Positions 26,701 through 39,858 are shown, counted from the first letter of the stretch. The stretch is 64,000 bases of DNA from Climacteris rufus (GCA_013398175.1 VZRZ01004927.1:503418-567417), one strand, 5' to 3'. Numbers and translations: made by a program. The notes: a model not told the origin generated them from the letters alone.

Positions 26701-26710
26701 TACTTTATCT
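14727..26710 (-). other. MDGA1: MDGA1 intron 1, 3' segment
   Basis: About 12 kb of intron ending at the exon 2 acceptor. Open frames of up to 185 codons occur (for example 24272-24829 on the plus strand), but none shows a recognisable domain or a splice structure. A TG/CA-rich patch lies at 16632-16700. Around 25140-25320 and 26080-26330 the sequence is AT-rich with repeated TAATTA cores and one octamer ATGCAAAT at 25187-25194, a possible regulatory element. I see no RNA gene. Confidence 0.75.
16632..16700. repeat. TG/CA- and TA-rich low-complexity patch
   Basis: Interrupted alternating purine-pyrimidine steps (TGTATG, ACACAC, TGTGTG, ACATATATG, ACATACATACAG) run for about 70 bases. It is a degenerate microsatellite in intron 1. 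Confidence 0.7.
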
Positions 26711-27360
26711 CCCCTTGCACACAAAACTTAGAGAAAGTACCGCAGGTAGAGAGCGTGAGTAACGCGGAGTCTCTTGCATCGGTCCTGTTTGCCTAGATAA
26801 TGCGACTCAGGCCTTATCTAGTCTTCGATCAGAGGCAAGCCGGGCATCGAGACTCCCGCAGATCTAGGCTTAGCTCACGCACAGCGGTTTAATTTATGCG
26901 GGGAAGTAAAGAGAAGAGAAAGGGTTCTTTTCTGCTTATCGCCAGCTGGATTTTATTACTGGACCATGGTGCGGAGAAGACAGCCAAAATGGCACTCAGG
27001 GCGTGTTATAAGATGGAGGCGAGGGGAGGGCAGTCAGGAGAGCCAATCACTGTGGAGGACCACAATGATTGACAGTGGCGCCAGCCAGTGAGCTGGCTGT
27101 CTGCACCCGGCATGGGAACCAATGATCTGTTCCCCTCGGCGGGGACAGCCCCTGCCGCCCTGCGCTGGGATGGCCCCTGCCGAGCCGGGGCTGCACCACC
27201 CCAGCTGCCGCACGGGGGCGGGGAAAAGACCAACACCGCACAGGGAGGGGAAGGAACCGACGGTCCCTGCCCAGTGGGGCCAGGCCCGGTCGCAAGCCAC
27301 GCCCAGAGGCGCCACAACAAGAAAGGTCTTTCACAACCCTCTTGGACTCGGGTCACCCCT
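26711..27360 (-). mobile_element. Candidate solo retroviral LTR, CpG-rich, minus orientation
   Basis: A CpG-rich block stands out sharply from the flanking AT-rich intron. Read on the minus strand it has the order expected of an LTR: a GC-rich upstream part with inverted CCAAT boxes and a GC box (near 27208-27218), a TATAA at 27006-27010, an AATAAA at 26952-26957, then about 200 bases of U5-like sequence. A possible boundary is TG...CA at 26716-27355, flanked by the 5-base direct repeat CCCCT at 26711-26715 and 27356-27360. No primer binding site follows, so it would be a solo LTR. A host CpG-island promoter is the main alternative. The target-site duplication is short and could be chance. 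Confidence 0.5.
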
Positions 27361-27742
27361 GGCCCATTGCTTTGGCAGAACAAGGGGAATCCCTCCTTGC
27401 CTCTGTAAGGCTCTGCACACAGGAGGCGTTTTCTGTCACTCCTCATCTGCTACATGCTGCTCATACACTGAAATACTCTTGACACTGTAACAACAGCTTG
27501 CACTGTTTTCCTTTAATAGATTATCCATCTACTCCTCTCCAGCTGTACAGCACATCTGGCCACACTGCTTCTCCTGGGCAGGCACTCCTGAGCCCAATAC
27601 TCTGTTTATTGTTGCTCAGGAGGCTTAGAAGGTGATGAGGGAGTAAAGGCCCACTGGACAAATTGCATATCCAGGAGTTTTCAGAGGCAACAAAACACAA
27701 ACTCTCTTCAGTACCACGATACCACTTTTGGCCTTCTGTATT

Positions 27743-28368
27743 TGTCATGAGTTAAATAATGCAGTTAACTTGTCTCAAAGCACTGACAAAGAAAGAAGTT
27801 CCCTTAAGATAAGGCACCACAACAGGCTCAGATGGCAAACAGGAAGGTAGTTATTTCAGGCCTACACAGAGGTGAAAGGTTTGGAAATAGCACACTGCAC
27901 AAAATTCCACTGTGCAGACTGTGAGAAAACTGCAGTTGGCAACAACAGGCAGATGCCAGGTCTGGTAAGGCAGATCTGGGTAGCCCAACCAGACAAAAAT
28001 TCCCCTCATGCCAAACTATGAGAAAAGGAAGCAGCTGCTTGCAGACATGCTATCCTAAGTTGTGAGAATGGCATGTATACCTTGTGGGTACCTGGGATCT
28101 GGACTGTACAAAAATGGTACTTCCAGAACACTTGGGGACTCCTACCACCGAGAAGACCAGCAGGAACCCATGTAGTGGTGACTATAATCTGCCTATCTTT
28201 CTTTTTCTCTACTCCTTCCTCTCATTTCTCTCTCTCTCTCTATCTCACATTTAGTGTTAAATAAAATCTGGACTATTGACTTTGACATATGGTTTTGTTT
28301 GCACCTTAATTCGGGCAGAGGCATCTTTTAATAATCAGACCCTAACATTATTCTGGTGTATCATAACA
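27743..28368 (+). mobile_element. ERVL-like LTR (5' LTR of a truncated element), plus orientation
   Basis: The block begins TGTCATGAG and ends in CATAACA, a TG...CA frame of about 626 bases. It carries an AATAAA signal near 28260, preceded by a pyrimidine-rich (TC)n run at 28227-28241 and followed by an R/U5-like stretch. It is followed after six bases by TGGTGTCAGAAGTGG, which matches the 3' end of tRNA-Leu, the primer typical of ERVL-type elements. The position of this site right after the CA end supports a 5' LTR rather than a random match. The 5' boundary is the least certain part. No matching 3' LTR was seen, so the copy is broken. Confidence 0.65.
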
Positions 28369-28384
28369 TTATTTTGGTGTCAGA
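28343..28384 (+). repeat. 21-base tandem duplication across the LTR/primer-site junction
   Basis: TAACATTATTCTGGTGTATCA (28343-28363) is followed directly by a second, slightly different copy at 28364-28384. The second copy contains the functional-looking TGGTGTCAGA start of the primer site; the first has a diverged TGGTGTATCA. Confidence 0.75.
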
Positions 28385-28392
28385 AGTGGAAT
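28375..28392 (+). other. Retroviral primer binding site, tRNA-Leu type
   Basis: TGGTGTCAGAAGTGG followed by AAT is complementary to the 3' end of a leucine tRNA (which ends CACCA). It lies directly downstream of the LTR end. One base differs from the usual TGGGAT continuation, so the site is somewhat decayed. Confidence 0.65.
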
Positions 28393-28752
28393 CATAACAG
28401 TAGTCTCTCTTTCACCTGCAGCTATTCCCAAGAAGATGGGGCCACTGTCTGGATACATGTGTGATTAACTAATGCACTACTGGAAGGCTGTTCCTGCAAA
28501 TGGGATGGACTTTGCATCCTACTATAAAGAGCTTTTCTCAACCACAAGTGTCAGACGTTGGCCTCAGGAGCATCCCCCAATCCTAGTAAAATGAGAGTAT
28601 CTCTGGAATTGTCACATTCTGGCTGTATTGATGGAGTTCATTCTGACAAACAGATGCAGCAACTTAAACAATTAGACTGGAGGAAGAAGAAAGGGGGGAA
28701 GAGGGAAAAAGGAAAATTGATTAGTAAAGAATTTTGCAAAAAAAAAATCTGA
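28393..28752 (+). mobile_element. Probable leader/5' internal remnant of the ERVL-like element
   Basis: This stretch follows the primer binding site and would be the leader and start of gag in an intact element. It holds a 65-codon open frame (28558-28752) that is lysine-rich at its end and finishes in a short A run. I cannot match it to a specific gag protein. The right end of the element is not visible, and the assignment rests on position only. Confidence 0.35.
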
Positions 28753-31700
28753 TTACAACTGAAACACAGGCAAGGAGAAGCAAGGCAGGCTGATGACGGC
28801 TTGGCTGTTCCCCAGTGAGAGACCAACAGCAATGAACTTAGGAACAAAAGTTCCACGAAGCAAGATTATGAATTTATTACTCTGCATCTGTGCAGTCAAA
28901 AGATCGTCTGAAACACCAGAGACTTTCAGAGGAAATTGGGGAAGCACTAATCCACATGGGATGGTGTTTAAAATAATTTCTCAGCTGGCTGACTGCACAG
29001 GGGGTAAGAACAGGGATTAATTCTCTACCCAAGATCATGCATTTGTGCAAACATCGTTGAGCAGCTTGTTCAACAGGGGGCTCAGGGACCAACGCAGCCA
29101 TATCAAAGCAGCCAGGGTCTGTCTGACAGCTTTGCAAAGGAAGTAAGATGATCTTTGACACTAAGGAAATAAAGCTCTGAGAGACTAAAATGCCGACAGG
29201 CACCAGCCTCAAAGCCAAAGTATCTCTGAAGAGGAAAGCTCTTTAAAGACTTTTGTTCCCAAGCTGTCTTCTGCAAGGGAAAAAGCTTTGGCCTATTTAG
29301 GCAAGGCCAAGGGCAGACTAAGACCTCAGCACATTTGGAAATCACTTATGCTCAACTCCGTTTGATGTTTTCTTGATTTTAGTAAGAAATCTCATTTTAT
29401 TTAAAACATCCCTGGGCCTTCAGCTGCGTGTGGAATGACATAGAACAGCCCATCCCATGGAGAACAAAACAGTCCTTTGGTCTCTGAAGGGGATAGGACA
29501 AAAGCACACTCGCACAGAGAGCAAAGTCTCAAAATCAGCCTCCCTTCTTAAATGACCTCAACCAATCCAGCCTGCTGCAGAACATCCTGGGACAAAACTA
29601 GAGACTGGCTTTCCCACTTAAAAGACAAAGCATCTGCAGAGGGAAAGAGGCACAGTTTCTGAAAATATGCATTTATTGGAATTTCCATTCCCCTGGATGA
29701 GCAAATCCCTTGTGCTGCCCTTCAGGCAAGGATCTGGTTTACTTTTGAAAATCTAGTTTTACCCCCAGTTTCAGTCTGCTCCATATTAGCACTAAGGGTT
29801 AAGACTCTGGATCTGGTTATGCTCCAGAGGAGCATACCTCTCCAGTAGTCCACCAGACTGATGGCTGACAGGGACTGTGACACTATTTCCCAGTGCTTGT
29901 CCCACAAGACATGTCACCAATTACCAAGGTACCACCAGTTTCTTTCACTGAGATGGGCAGCACACCTGTCTTGGGGCATTTCACAGCTCAATGTGATGAA
30001 AGCTTGCTTGTTATAAATTTTGGGGAAATGACCAAGCACCATTTGAGTCTAGCAAATCACTTTTGTTAATCCTCACCTGGAGGGAGAGAAGTTAGCCTGG
30101 ACAAACTTAGGAAACTGTCTGGGGCAGAAAAAAAAACAAGTAATGCCTTGCTCCTGCAATGGTACAACCAGGACTGCTCCTCCTTCCACAGGGCAACATG
30201 CTTGCATACTGCTGAACACCTAAAAATGAACCAATGACACATACCACAACCACCATGCCTCCAAACTTCTTCCTCTGTCTGATCATATCCTAAAACATGT
30301 GAGGAACAACAAGTTGTTATCAGCCATGTGCTTTCTCTGTTGATGCCTGCCATAGAGGAAGCAGAGTCATCTGAGGTAACTGGGGAGCAGCTCAATACAT
30401 ATCAAAGGATTTCACTTGCAGCAGCAATGTTCTAAACTACCAGTCACCAACAAGCACTGACAGCAAAGAGCTCTTCAGGACCCTGTTAGCCTCAAACTAC
30501 TCCAACTCCATCCAGGAGACATGGCATCCTGTATTTTGCTCAGTTCCATGGACCTAGTGGTCTTCAGATTATGGCCTACACCCTCCACCACTCTCATACA
30601 TCCCCCTGCTCTGCTATGACACCAAGGAAGATAGACAGTGGGAAAGAAACCCAGAAACCAAGAATAATCTATAAGGAGCACTACTTAGTAATTGCCTGGA
30701 TGTGTGACCTTTGGCAAGCAGGTTCTCCCCTTGGTGCATCTTTGTCTAACTCTGTGTCATTTGTGTAATTGCACTACCATGTCATGCAGGATACTTTAGT
30801 GTTTATACGACTTTTTGAAGTCATAAAAGTCATATAAATGCTAAGTCTTATTGTGGTTATTACCTTCCTCACAGGGGGGTTATGAAGCTTTGTAATCAAT
30901 GTTTGTAAAGCACACCTCTGTTATTAGATGAAATGCAATGTGCTGGAGAAGTGCGAAGGATTAATATCCTCAGTAATCTGATGCGGGTTTTACTGTGCAA
31001 TACTTAAAAAAAATAATTAAAAACAAGCCTAAGCTGATGCTGATAGGAAGGATGAGGAAGTGGAGACATATGAGGACAGACTGCTCTCCATTAATTAAGC
31101 CAAATACCATCAGTGTCCAAGACACGGCCATATGTCTTGCTACTGGTGATAAGCACACATTCACCTTAATGCTGATTTTGGGTAACCAGAACTCTTGAGC
31201 ACCCCAGAAAGACTTTCAGTGCAGTGAGAAATACCAAACACAGCTAAAGCAGCACAGCTCTGACCCCACTACCTTTACACAGCAATTGCTGCCTGGGACA
31301 GACAGCAAACAGGTGCAGATATGCTCAGAGATCCCACAAGCACCTAGAAAAGAGCTGAAAAACCACTGGAAACTCACAGGGCCCCACTCCCATACACCTC
31401 AAGTACTGATCTCCAGCCATTAGCTTGGAAGTGTATAGAAACTTCACTACTTAGGCTGTGGAGGATTCAAGTCCCTGTAGCACAGGCAGCTACCAGTCCT
31501 ATGCATCAAGAGCCACCAGCTCAGTTGCTCTGCAAAAATACGTATTAGGAGCTTTACATTTCTTCAGTGTGAGAAATGTGGCTGCTGAAGTGTTTTGCAG
31601 TACAGCTCCTTCCAAGTGCACAAAGATGGAGAGGCCTTTAGAAAACCTCTTGGAGAACAATTACCACCAGAGAAAGAAAATTGCTGGCAATTGCTTTAAC

Positions 31701-34700
31701 TGCTTGTGTACCAGCTTTCTCCCCAGCACAGCAGATGCAGCCAGAGCACCTCCCTCCCAATGTCTCCAGACATGCAAACAGCACTCCAGATAATTCACGT
31801 GACTGAGTTCACACCACACGTCCTTGTATTGGGGATGACATAGGTGCTACTTATATACTATGTGTGTACAGTGGTATGGGCTATCCTGCCTTTACACACA
31901 CAGGTTGCAACAGTAGCTCCCTGGCAGACTCCAAAATCAACAGGATGTCCAAGCCCTGCAGATTTTTTTTGTGCAACAGTTCATCAGGCTTCACTCTTAT
32001 TTACTGCATTTGCCCACATGGTTTCTTCTAGTGCCAGTTCTCTTTGGTTAATGCCAAAGTGATAAAAACAGCACTGGTTTTCCCCTGAAAATGTGCATGC
32101 AGATATGCACAGACACTTTCCACAGGCAAATGGACCAACAGTGAAACTCAAATAAGCTACAGAAAGAGCTCAAGGAAACACACGTATTTCAGACAGAAGA
32201 GTCCCACAGTACTTGAAAGGTCATCTGCAAGCCTTCCCTACAGGCTACTCCACAGAGATGAGCTTGACCAAGCTTTAAAATGTCCCCGGAGAAGCATCTC
32301 CACAGCTGCTTTCATGTTTGCATCAGGAACTTGTTCTGGCATTCAGCCCAGCTGTCCCTACAGACAGAGGTTTAAGACGGCTTGGAACAACAGCACCCAA
32401 AGCACCTGTTTTACAGCAGGCACGTCGTCTTTTTTACCACTTGAAGGCACACAGCCAGGGGATCTGAGCTCACACCAGGTATTACAGTAATAGGTGTGAT
32501 TATCAACAATCTTGCTTGTTTCTGGTACAACACCACAGCAAGCAAGATACACATCCTTTCTCTTTAGAGGGCTACAAGTCATGATGGGAAGAAAACTACA
32601 CCACAGCAAGAAAGACAACAGCCACTCAAGGAGTCCATGGGATGGGGTGGCAGTGTGAGAAACTAAACACCTCTCTTCACCTATGAGACTTCACTGAATA
32701 CTCACTTTTAACTCCTGAGAAGCCACTTACATTGACTCACTTGAGACTCAAAAGGAATACAAACCATGTGGCACTATAGAGCAGTGTAACATACCTCCTC
32801 TCTCTGCACTGTGCAAAGGATCAAGCCAAATGTCCCTTCACCATCTTCAGTTTTACGGGGGAGAAGTTGGAGGGGGTGTGCTTCACTGCAGGAAGCTCTG
32901 CTAATCCTTGCTATACATGACCGATAAGAGCAAAGGATTAGCATCACCAGCTGCTCTGCTGGAAAGTGCAACAAGGAAAATTGGATGCATATATGCAGTG
33001 TGGAGCTATTAGAAAGAACTGCCTCAAGCACCTCCCTCTCCCCATATTGCAGCTCATAATTCTCCATGTCATGCCTGCTGCATTTCCCTTCAACACTGCC
33101 TTTATCTCATCTCTGCAGCCTGTCACCCCAAGTGCCATCACCACTGCTGAAACACAAACCACAACCCCTTTGCAGTGGGCACTGCTGCAGAATGTGTTAC
33201 TCCCATCAAAACCATCCCAGGCAGCTGGGGCACACTGCAGAACCACGGGAAAATTCAGCACCTTCTGCAGCTTGGCCTTCGCAGAGTGGAGACGACAGAC
33301 ACCCCACTTGTGAGAAGTAGTCACATTTACCTCACATATTTGTCATATTAAAAAGACTTCATAAGTACACAGGTAGGGGAAGAGGGGCTGCTTCCATAAG
33401 GAACAGAACGCAGCTTCCTCTGAGGTGGAACACAGCTGGTTAACAGGGCTCAGGAACATTATCTAATTGCTCAGGCTAGAAAGGGAAAAGCAATCTAAAC
33501 TGATTTGAAGCTTCAGAGGGAATTAGGGAACAGAATATAATAACCTAAGTTGGAATTTGGCCATGACTCATGGGAAATAGGAAAAAAAAAAGTAATTCTG
33601 GTCTTTCATGAACACAAACAAATAGCAGCTTGGTGTTCCATTCCATTCCAGAGTGGTACAGGAATGCATCTGATCTCCTTCACACTAACAATGCTCTTTA
33701 AAAAGCAGCTTTGAGGTAAAGAAAAAGGCACTGGCTTTATACCAACATAGCTGTTGACTACACTGTGGTGCTGTGCTAGAGAATATAATGTCTCACATTG
33801 CTCAGGTGAGCTCAACTTTGGGAATATGCAGATTTTCAGTCCTTGAACTTCACAATTTTCTAAATCCTCCAGCAAATCTTAAGTACAGACTAACAATCAA
33901 ATACAGCCAAGCACTTTTCAGAATATTCCACATCTGTCACCTCAAGACTTTTCACAAAGCATCCATGGAAGAACAACGGGTTTCCTACAGCCAGGTGTAA
34001 GTCACACAGCTCTGAGTCCATGGCGCAGGACAGTGGCACCACCCTGGGCTTCTGCCCCAGCTGAAGGTCTTGATGGCAAAGGGCTCACTCAAACCCTGAA
34101 TCCCCAAAGCAGAGGCTGGTACAGCTCTTAGCAGACCTGGAGTAATGGTGAGATGAGACCAGAAAAGCATGTATTACCAAGGCAGGAAAGCCTTTGCTTT
34201 CTTTAGCTCTGGCACGTGGCTACTTTGAGGCTTCCCTGGTGTTTTATGAACTGTGAGAAGCAGGCAAGCCAAACCTGGTCTGTTTTAAAGAACAGCCAGA
34301 CTCCCACACAGGTCTGAAACACTCCACAGCTGCCTGCAGCTCACATGAAGTCCACATATGGGACAGGTCATAGCTAAAACAGTGCCTGTAAAAAGCTGCC
34401 AGCAATGCCAGACTGCACCTCTAACCTCACAAACATCTGCAAATAAGACAAGGCTGGTGCCTTTCTGCTTCAGCCTACCCAGAAAACAGAGGTGAAATTC
34501 AGCTCTGACAAGGTCTAAGCCTTGGTTATTCCTGTTGTAGACATGGCAGGAACAAGCTGTAGAGAAGCAGAGAAGACCCTGGAGAGCATATCCAACTTCT
34601 CTTTTTCCCCTAAGGAGAGGCCTTTTCCCACAGCAGCCATTGCCAGCCCTAACTTTGAGAGCTTTGACAGGCATGAAGTGTGCATCAAGGCCACAGCTCT

Positions 34701-37700
34701 CACCATCCCCACCCAAGTGCCTGTTTCATCCATCCCTTATGATCAGCCTTGTCCCACACTTGAATAGCAAGGACAGAGCTAATGCTAGGCAGCATTTGGG
34801 CTGATTGGTTTGCAGTGAAATTCACCCCCTTGCTTTGCTACAGCAAGGTGTCCACACAGACAAGCATGCACAAAATGTTTAAGCCTATGGAAATAAGTAG
34901 TTGTATTATAAGGTGCAGCCAGTTTAAGTGCTATACATGGTCTTGAAGATCAGGCCATTTCTGCTGTTCAGTACCCATCACTCAGCTCTGATAACATGGC
35001 TGTTCTTTTCTGAAGTAAAAGATGGAGGAGGTAGGATTGGAGGTAGCTTTGGAGGGGATAGGGAAGGTCTGCCAGGAGGAATTCATTTCACCAGTTTTAA
35101 TACTTAATATAAACCAACAAAAAAAAATCCCAAGCCTTCACAGAATGGAACTAAAATACTTAACACTTAAAACCCATGTACAAACAAAGGAAACCAATGG
35201 CAATAGGCTTTGCTGTCCACTCCCTGTCACACCTCAGTTTTTAAAGGTAAAGCAGGGCGGTGGGAGACACTGTCCACTGCAGACTGAGTGAAGCACTGGT
35301 CACAGACACTTGGAAAGGGTCTTGCATTGACCTTGGAAAATGGTCCAGAGGAAGTCAATGATGGGTTTTCTGCCTAATATGCATGGATACAATTCCACCT
35401 CCTGCCACAAAATGGTAACTTTCACTGCAGTAGATGAGAATTATACCTATTTAATAGACAGATTAATTGATTTTGTGATCCCACGTGCCTGGGCCTGCAA
35501 GATTTCCAGTCCACATAACTTCAGATAAAAATCCAGCAAACCCCAAGATAATGAAGTCTTTGAGATTCCACAAACACTGCTTCACTGAGCAAAGCTCGGA
35601 TGTGGCTGGAGCTCAATGCAATCACAAGCTTCTGCTAAATTACCTTGGGCCAGAAGCATTGCAGATCAGGATATTTCTAGGCAGGCTAGGGACTAATGCC
35701 ATGAGAATTGCTACCTAAGGGATATTTTTATCGCTACTCTATTGCTCCTGGGCAAAATGCAAAAGGCATTATGTGTACACAGAGTTACAATTCCCATCTA
35801 AGAGCAGAGCCCAAGCCTCACATCAAGCTGTTTGACTTTGCAAGCTTTGCTCATCACAGTGCAAATGCAATGATGTGTTTAAGGAGATCCCATTACCAGA
35901 CAGAAAGAGTGAGAAAGGCAGCAGGAGCAGCTCTCACCTGCTGCGACGTGGCTTGGCAACTCAGTTGGTGTCACATCGAGGGCTGTGAAGTGCCTGGCAG
36001 GGGCAACAAAAGGTCATAGATATATACTTCACTAGTCGATCTTGGCACCTTGATCAAAGCACTCTTGGGAAATGGGAAGACTCCTCAGCTTTGCTTCCCT
36101 TTGTATTCTCCTCTCACTCCCCTTGCTGAGCTTCTGAGCACAAGTCAAAGGCAGGAGGCTGCTGCTGGAGCCAGCAGGTGCCTGGCAGCTGAGGGAGTTC
36201 GGTAGAGAGAGCAGAACAAAAACCTGAGGCTTAAGGACAAGCATCTATGCCTTTTCTCCTGAAATACTTACTCTCTTTTAGGGCATGGGAAGACTCAACA
36301 TGCTGGAAGAACACGAGGCATAACCTTCCCCACAGCAGCAGTGGGGAGCTGAAACTGGAACCACACTGACCAACAAGCTGAGAGCTCTTCAGGGCTCACT
36401 TAGCTGTGCAAAGCCACGGCAATGCCTGTTCCAGACCTAAAGGCTGTCCTAGAGTCCTAAAGATGAATTAAGAGTGTTCAAGCAAGACTTTGGCTTGCAA
36501 TCCCTGTTCCCTTGCAGGACGTGTCCTCTGCTCTCTCCTCCCGTGAGAGCACTCAGGGAGTGTTACTGCATTCAATTCAGCATCCTGTCTCCATCCACAG
36601 TAACTCAGTACCAAAGGACCCTGCGGACCTCAGTGATACAGTGTTCCCACTGCACAGAAACTCTATTGTTTAGCAGCCCACTGGTCATGAGCTGCATCAT
36701 TTTGTTGGCTCTTGGCCATAATGATGGTGGCCCACTGGGACAAGAGTGGGTGCAGCTTCCAGGAAGCGAATCCTGCTGCTGGCCCACTGCTCCTCTCCGA
36801 AGGCAGACAGCTGGAAGAGGTACTGTGGCACCTCGTGGGAGCCTGCATCACACCTGGAGAAAGGGATGTGGGAGAAAAGAGAAACAGACACATCATCTCT
36901 CCTCTGTGGAGGGAAAGCGGTTACACTGGAGGGATTTGGATCACTGACTTTCCTTGCAGACTTGCACAGGCCTCTCATTTGGAAAGGGACAGATGCTCAT
37001 GCACCCCTGTCAGGCTGGTCAGCAGCTGCAGAAGCAAGGGAACTGGGCACAGGAAGATTAAGGATTGTGACTGGGATATTCAGGGAGTCAGCTGTTCAGT
37101 CCAGGAGCTCACTATATTCATTTGCTCCCATAGCTATGGCAGTCTTCAGCAACACACAGTGAGGAACAGACTCTTTGGTACTTATCCCTGCAATTTCCAG
37201 TCCAGCAGCCCAGTCACATATTTACCAGCCTTCCACAAAGGGAATCACAATATAGAAAACAACAGGGCCCTCAGGGCCTGTTTTCTGTACGACATCCAAC
37301 AGGTTAGCATAGGATGCCTGGTGCATTCCTATGGTAACACTCACTGCAACAGCTCGTATCCCACAGCATCCCAAGGGCCTAAAAAAAGAGGTGCTATGAG
37401 ATAGGAGGGTTTATTCTGCTCATGAGCAACCTGATTTGTTGCTGGAGAAATCCAGCCCCTGAGGAATAACACAAGGGAGAGAAGTGATGAGCAGGCAGTA
37501 GGAGACTGAGGCAGAAAGCCTTCTTGGTGTTAATTAAAATAGTGTCTGCTAGTCACCTCCTTGGCAGTGGTGGCATTTAAGCTGTAAAGCACTGCCTTGA
37601 GGCAGAAGCCAGCACTCTTGCTGGAAATGCCCAATTCCCACAGGAAGCTTCCAGCACAGCCTTGCCAGTGACCTACTCAGCTGCAGGTCTTTCACTTCCA

Positions 37701-39601
37701 AACTGCCCCAATACAGGGAGCCCCTCAGTCTCCTGGAGCCTTGTCTCACATCTCCACAGCCGTGCAGACCATGTAGCCTGCTAGTAAGGGCTGCACTGTC
37801 TGAAACACCCAGGAGCAGGGAGGAAGGAAACAAGAGGAAGGGGCAGCTGGAGAAGCAGGACACTGCTGCTGCAGTGCACATCAAACTACTTCAGCTAGAC
37901 ACGTGGTCAGCCCAGCTGTGAGAACTAGCTGGGATTGCCATGTCCCACAGCAAACACTACCACTGCCCTCCCAGTAACCTAATAATGCTCATTACAGTAG
38001 GCTGCTGGATCCTTCAATAGGGAAGGCACAAGGTTTCCCACACAACTTCTTCAACAATGGGTTGTTGAAGCTACAGAACATTCAACCTGTGATAGACTCC
38101 TATTCATCACTTGAGCCAGGTTCTTCAAACTGGAGGCTGATCCTTGCCCGTTCGCCTTTATCGTTTCTCCCTTGGCATGCTCCCTTCTTCCTTGAACAAT
38201 TAAGCACTTGTAGACGGTTTCATGGTCTGTCTCACCCAAATCAGCCCACTTGCCACAGAAATGCATCCACGTGGGGGCAGAGCCTCGCAGCAGTTTAATG
38301 ATCTGTTGCAGTACCAAACACTGCTTGAACAGGGCAGGAGAAGAAGGAACATTAAATATGACCTCACATCAGACATGAAAATCCTTCTGCAGTCATAAAA
38401 AATAAAGCCTAGAACAGAACATAAACCCATTGTGGGTTTGATTTGTGGGGTTTTTTTTAATCTCTAGGCAATCAGGCAAACCAAAAGACTAGTGCAATGC
38501 TAGACAGTCACACCAACACAGTGAGCAAGACAGCATTTTGCCATTTACTCCCCATTGATGCACACTGGTGCTACCAAAGCTCCCAGCTTCTCCCAAACCA
38601 AAGATTGTCTCCTATATCCCATGCTCTTGCCCCACAGCAGTGAATAGGATGCTCACAGCTCTAATGCATGCAGCTGAAGAAAGAAAGGGTGAAAAACCAA
38701 CTTGGCAGCTAATGGCATAAGGCTCAGAGTGCCCTCACCTATGCACCAATGGCAGTAGTGCTGCTGGGCAGATACCATGACACCAGTCCTTCATAAAAGG
38801 CAGGAGTCAGGGACCCAGGAAAGGCAGCTTTCCAATAGTTCTAAGGGATGGCTGATGTCAGGGGTTGAGAAGGGTGAGAAGCAGTGGGGACTTTTAGCCC
38901 AGACACAGCCCCATTTTAAGCCTTTCAATCTCCCGGGATTGTGTGAGTGCTGTGGAAAGGATTTGCCTCAGGAGGCCACCGGAACCAGACAGGTCTGTAA
39001 GTGGATTTCTCAGGGCACCATAACAAGAAGAAATTCCAGGTCCATCTGGCCGAAGGTATACATGCTGCTTTCCTTCCAATACCTCCTGCCTAATGCTGCT
39101 GGCTGCCAAGCCCAAATGAGGCAGGAAAATGAGGGGGTATATTTTGTCAAAAAGTAGGGGAAAAAAGGAAAAGCCTGCTTCAATTATTTGGAAAGAATTA
39201 AGGTTACTCTCAGAGACAGAACATCAGGGAGCAGCATCAGACCTGTCTGGGGAAAAGCAAGCCTCTGCTCACTGGGGGGGTGATATTTTGTTGAAAGACT
39301 GAAGAACAGTTAAAACTCAGTTCTGTGCTCTGTATCTAAGACAAGAATGGATGTGGTATAAGGAGCAAGTTTCATCCTGTAGCATGAGAATTGTCTTGAG
39401 TTTCCTTGGATTACATTTCTCAAACTACTTCTTCCCTCCATGCCCACAATCCCTGCCATAACTAAATCACGCCTCTTATGCAGATACAAGCCTGGTGAAG
39501 AAGCAGAATGCACCCAAGCTGGGAGCCAAAAGGTCTGATGGAAATTATTCTAATGGTAGTACCTTCAAATCATTGTAACCCACTGTAACATGATTCTAGC
39601 T

Positions 39602-39640
39602 GCATGTTCATGTTCTATATGCATGTTCAGGTTCATATAG
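39602..39640. repeat. Diverged tandem duplication, about 19-base period
   Basis: Two adjacent copies begin GCATGTTCA and end in TTC-AT-rich sequence (39602-39620 and 39621-39639) with a few mismatches. Confidence 0.6.
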
Positions 39641-39816
39641 CAGGAACCACCTGAACAAAGGAAGGACAAGCCTTTCAAGAAGCAGTGCAAATGAAGCAGT
39701 GCCATGACACAAACTGGCTTTGGTGCACAGTAACTCCATGCAACAGGGCACATCTCCTATCTCAACTGACCACTGTAATAGGTAGAGCCAAAAATCATGG
39801 ACTAAATGAACTCAGT

Positions 39817-39858
39817 GGACATTTTGTAGACATTTATGGACATTTTACAGACCTTTCA
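39817..39858. repeat. Diverged tandem duplication, 21-base period
   Basis: GGACATTTT begins both adjacent 21-base units (39817-39837 and 39838-39858). By my count the units differ at five positions, so the event is old. Confidence 0.6.

Noticed and set aside
27077..27083. TGGCGCC as a possible tRNA-Lys primer binding site
   Set aside because: Only seven bases match, on the wrong strand for the LTR, and it lies inside the U3-like part.
28558..28752. Lysine-rich 65-codon frame as a gag gene
   Set aside because: Position after the primer site is suggestive, but no gag motif can be seen and the frame is too short to call.
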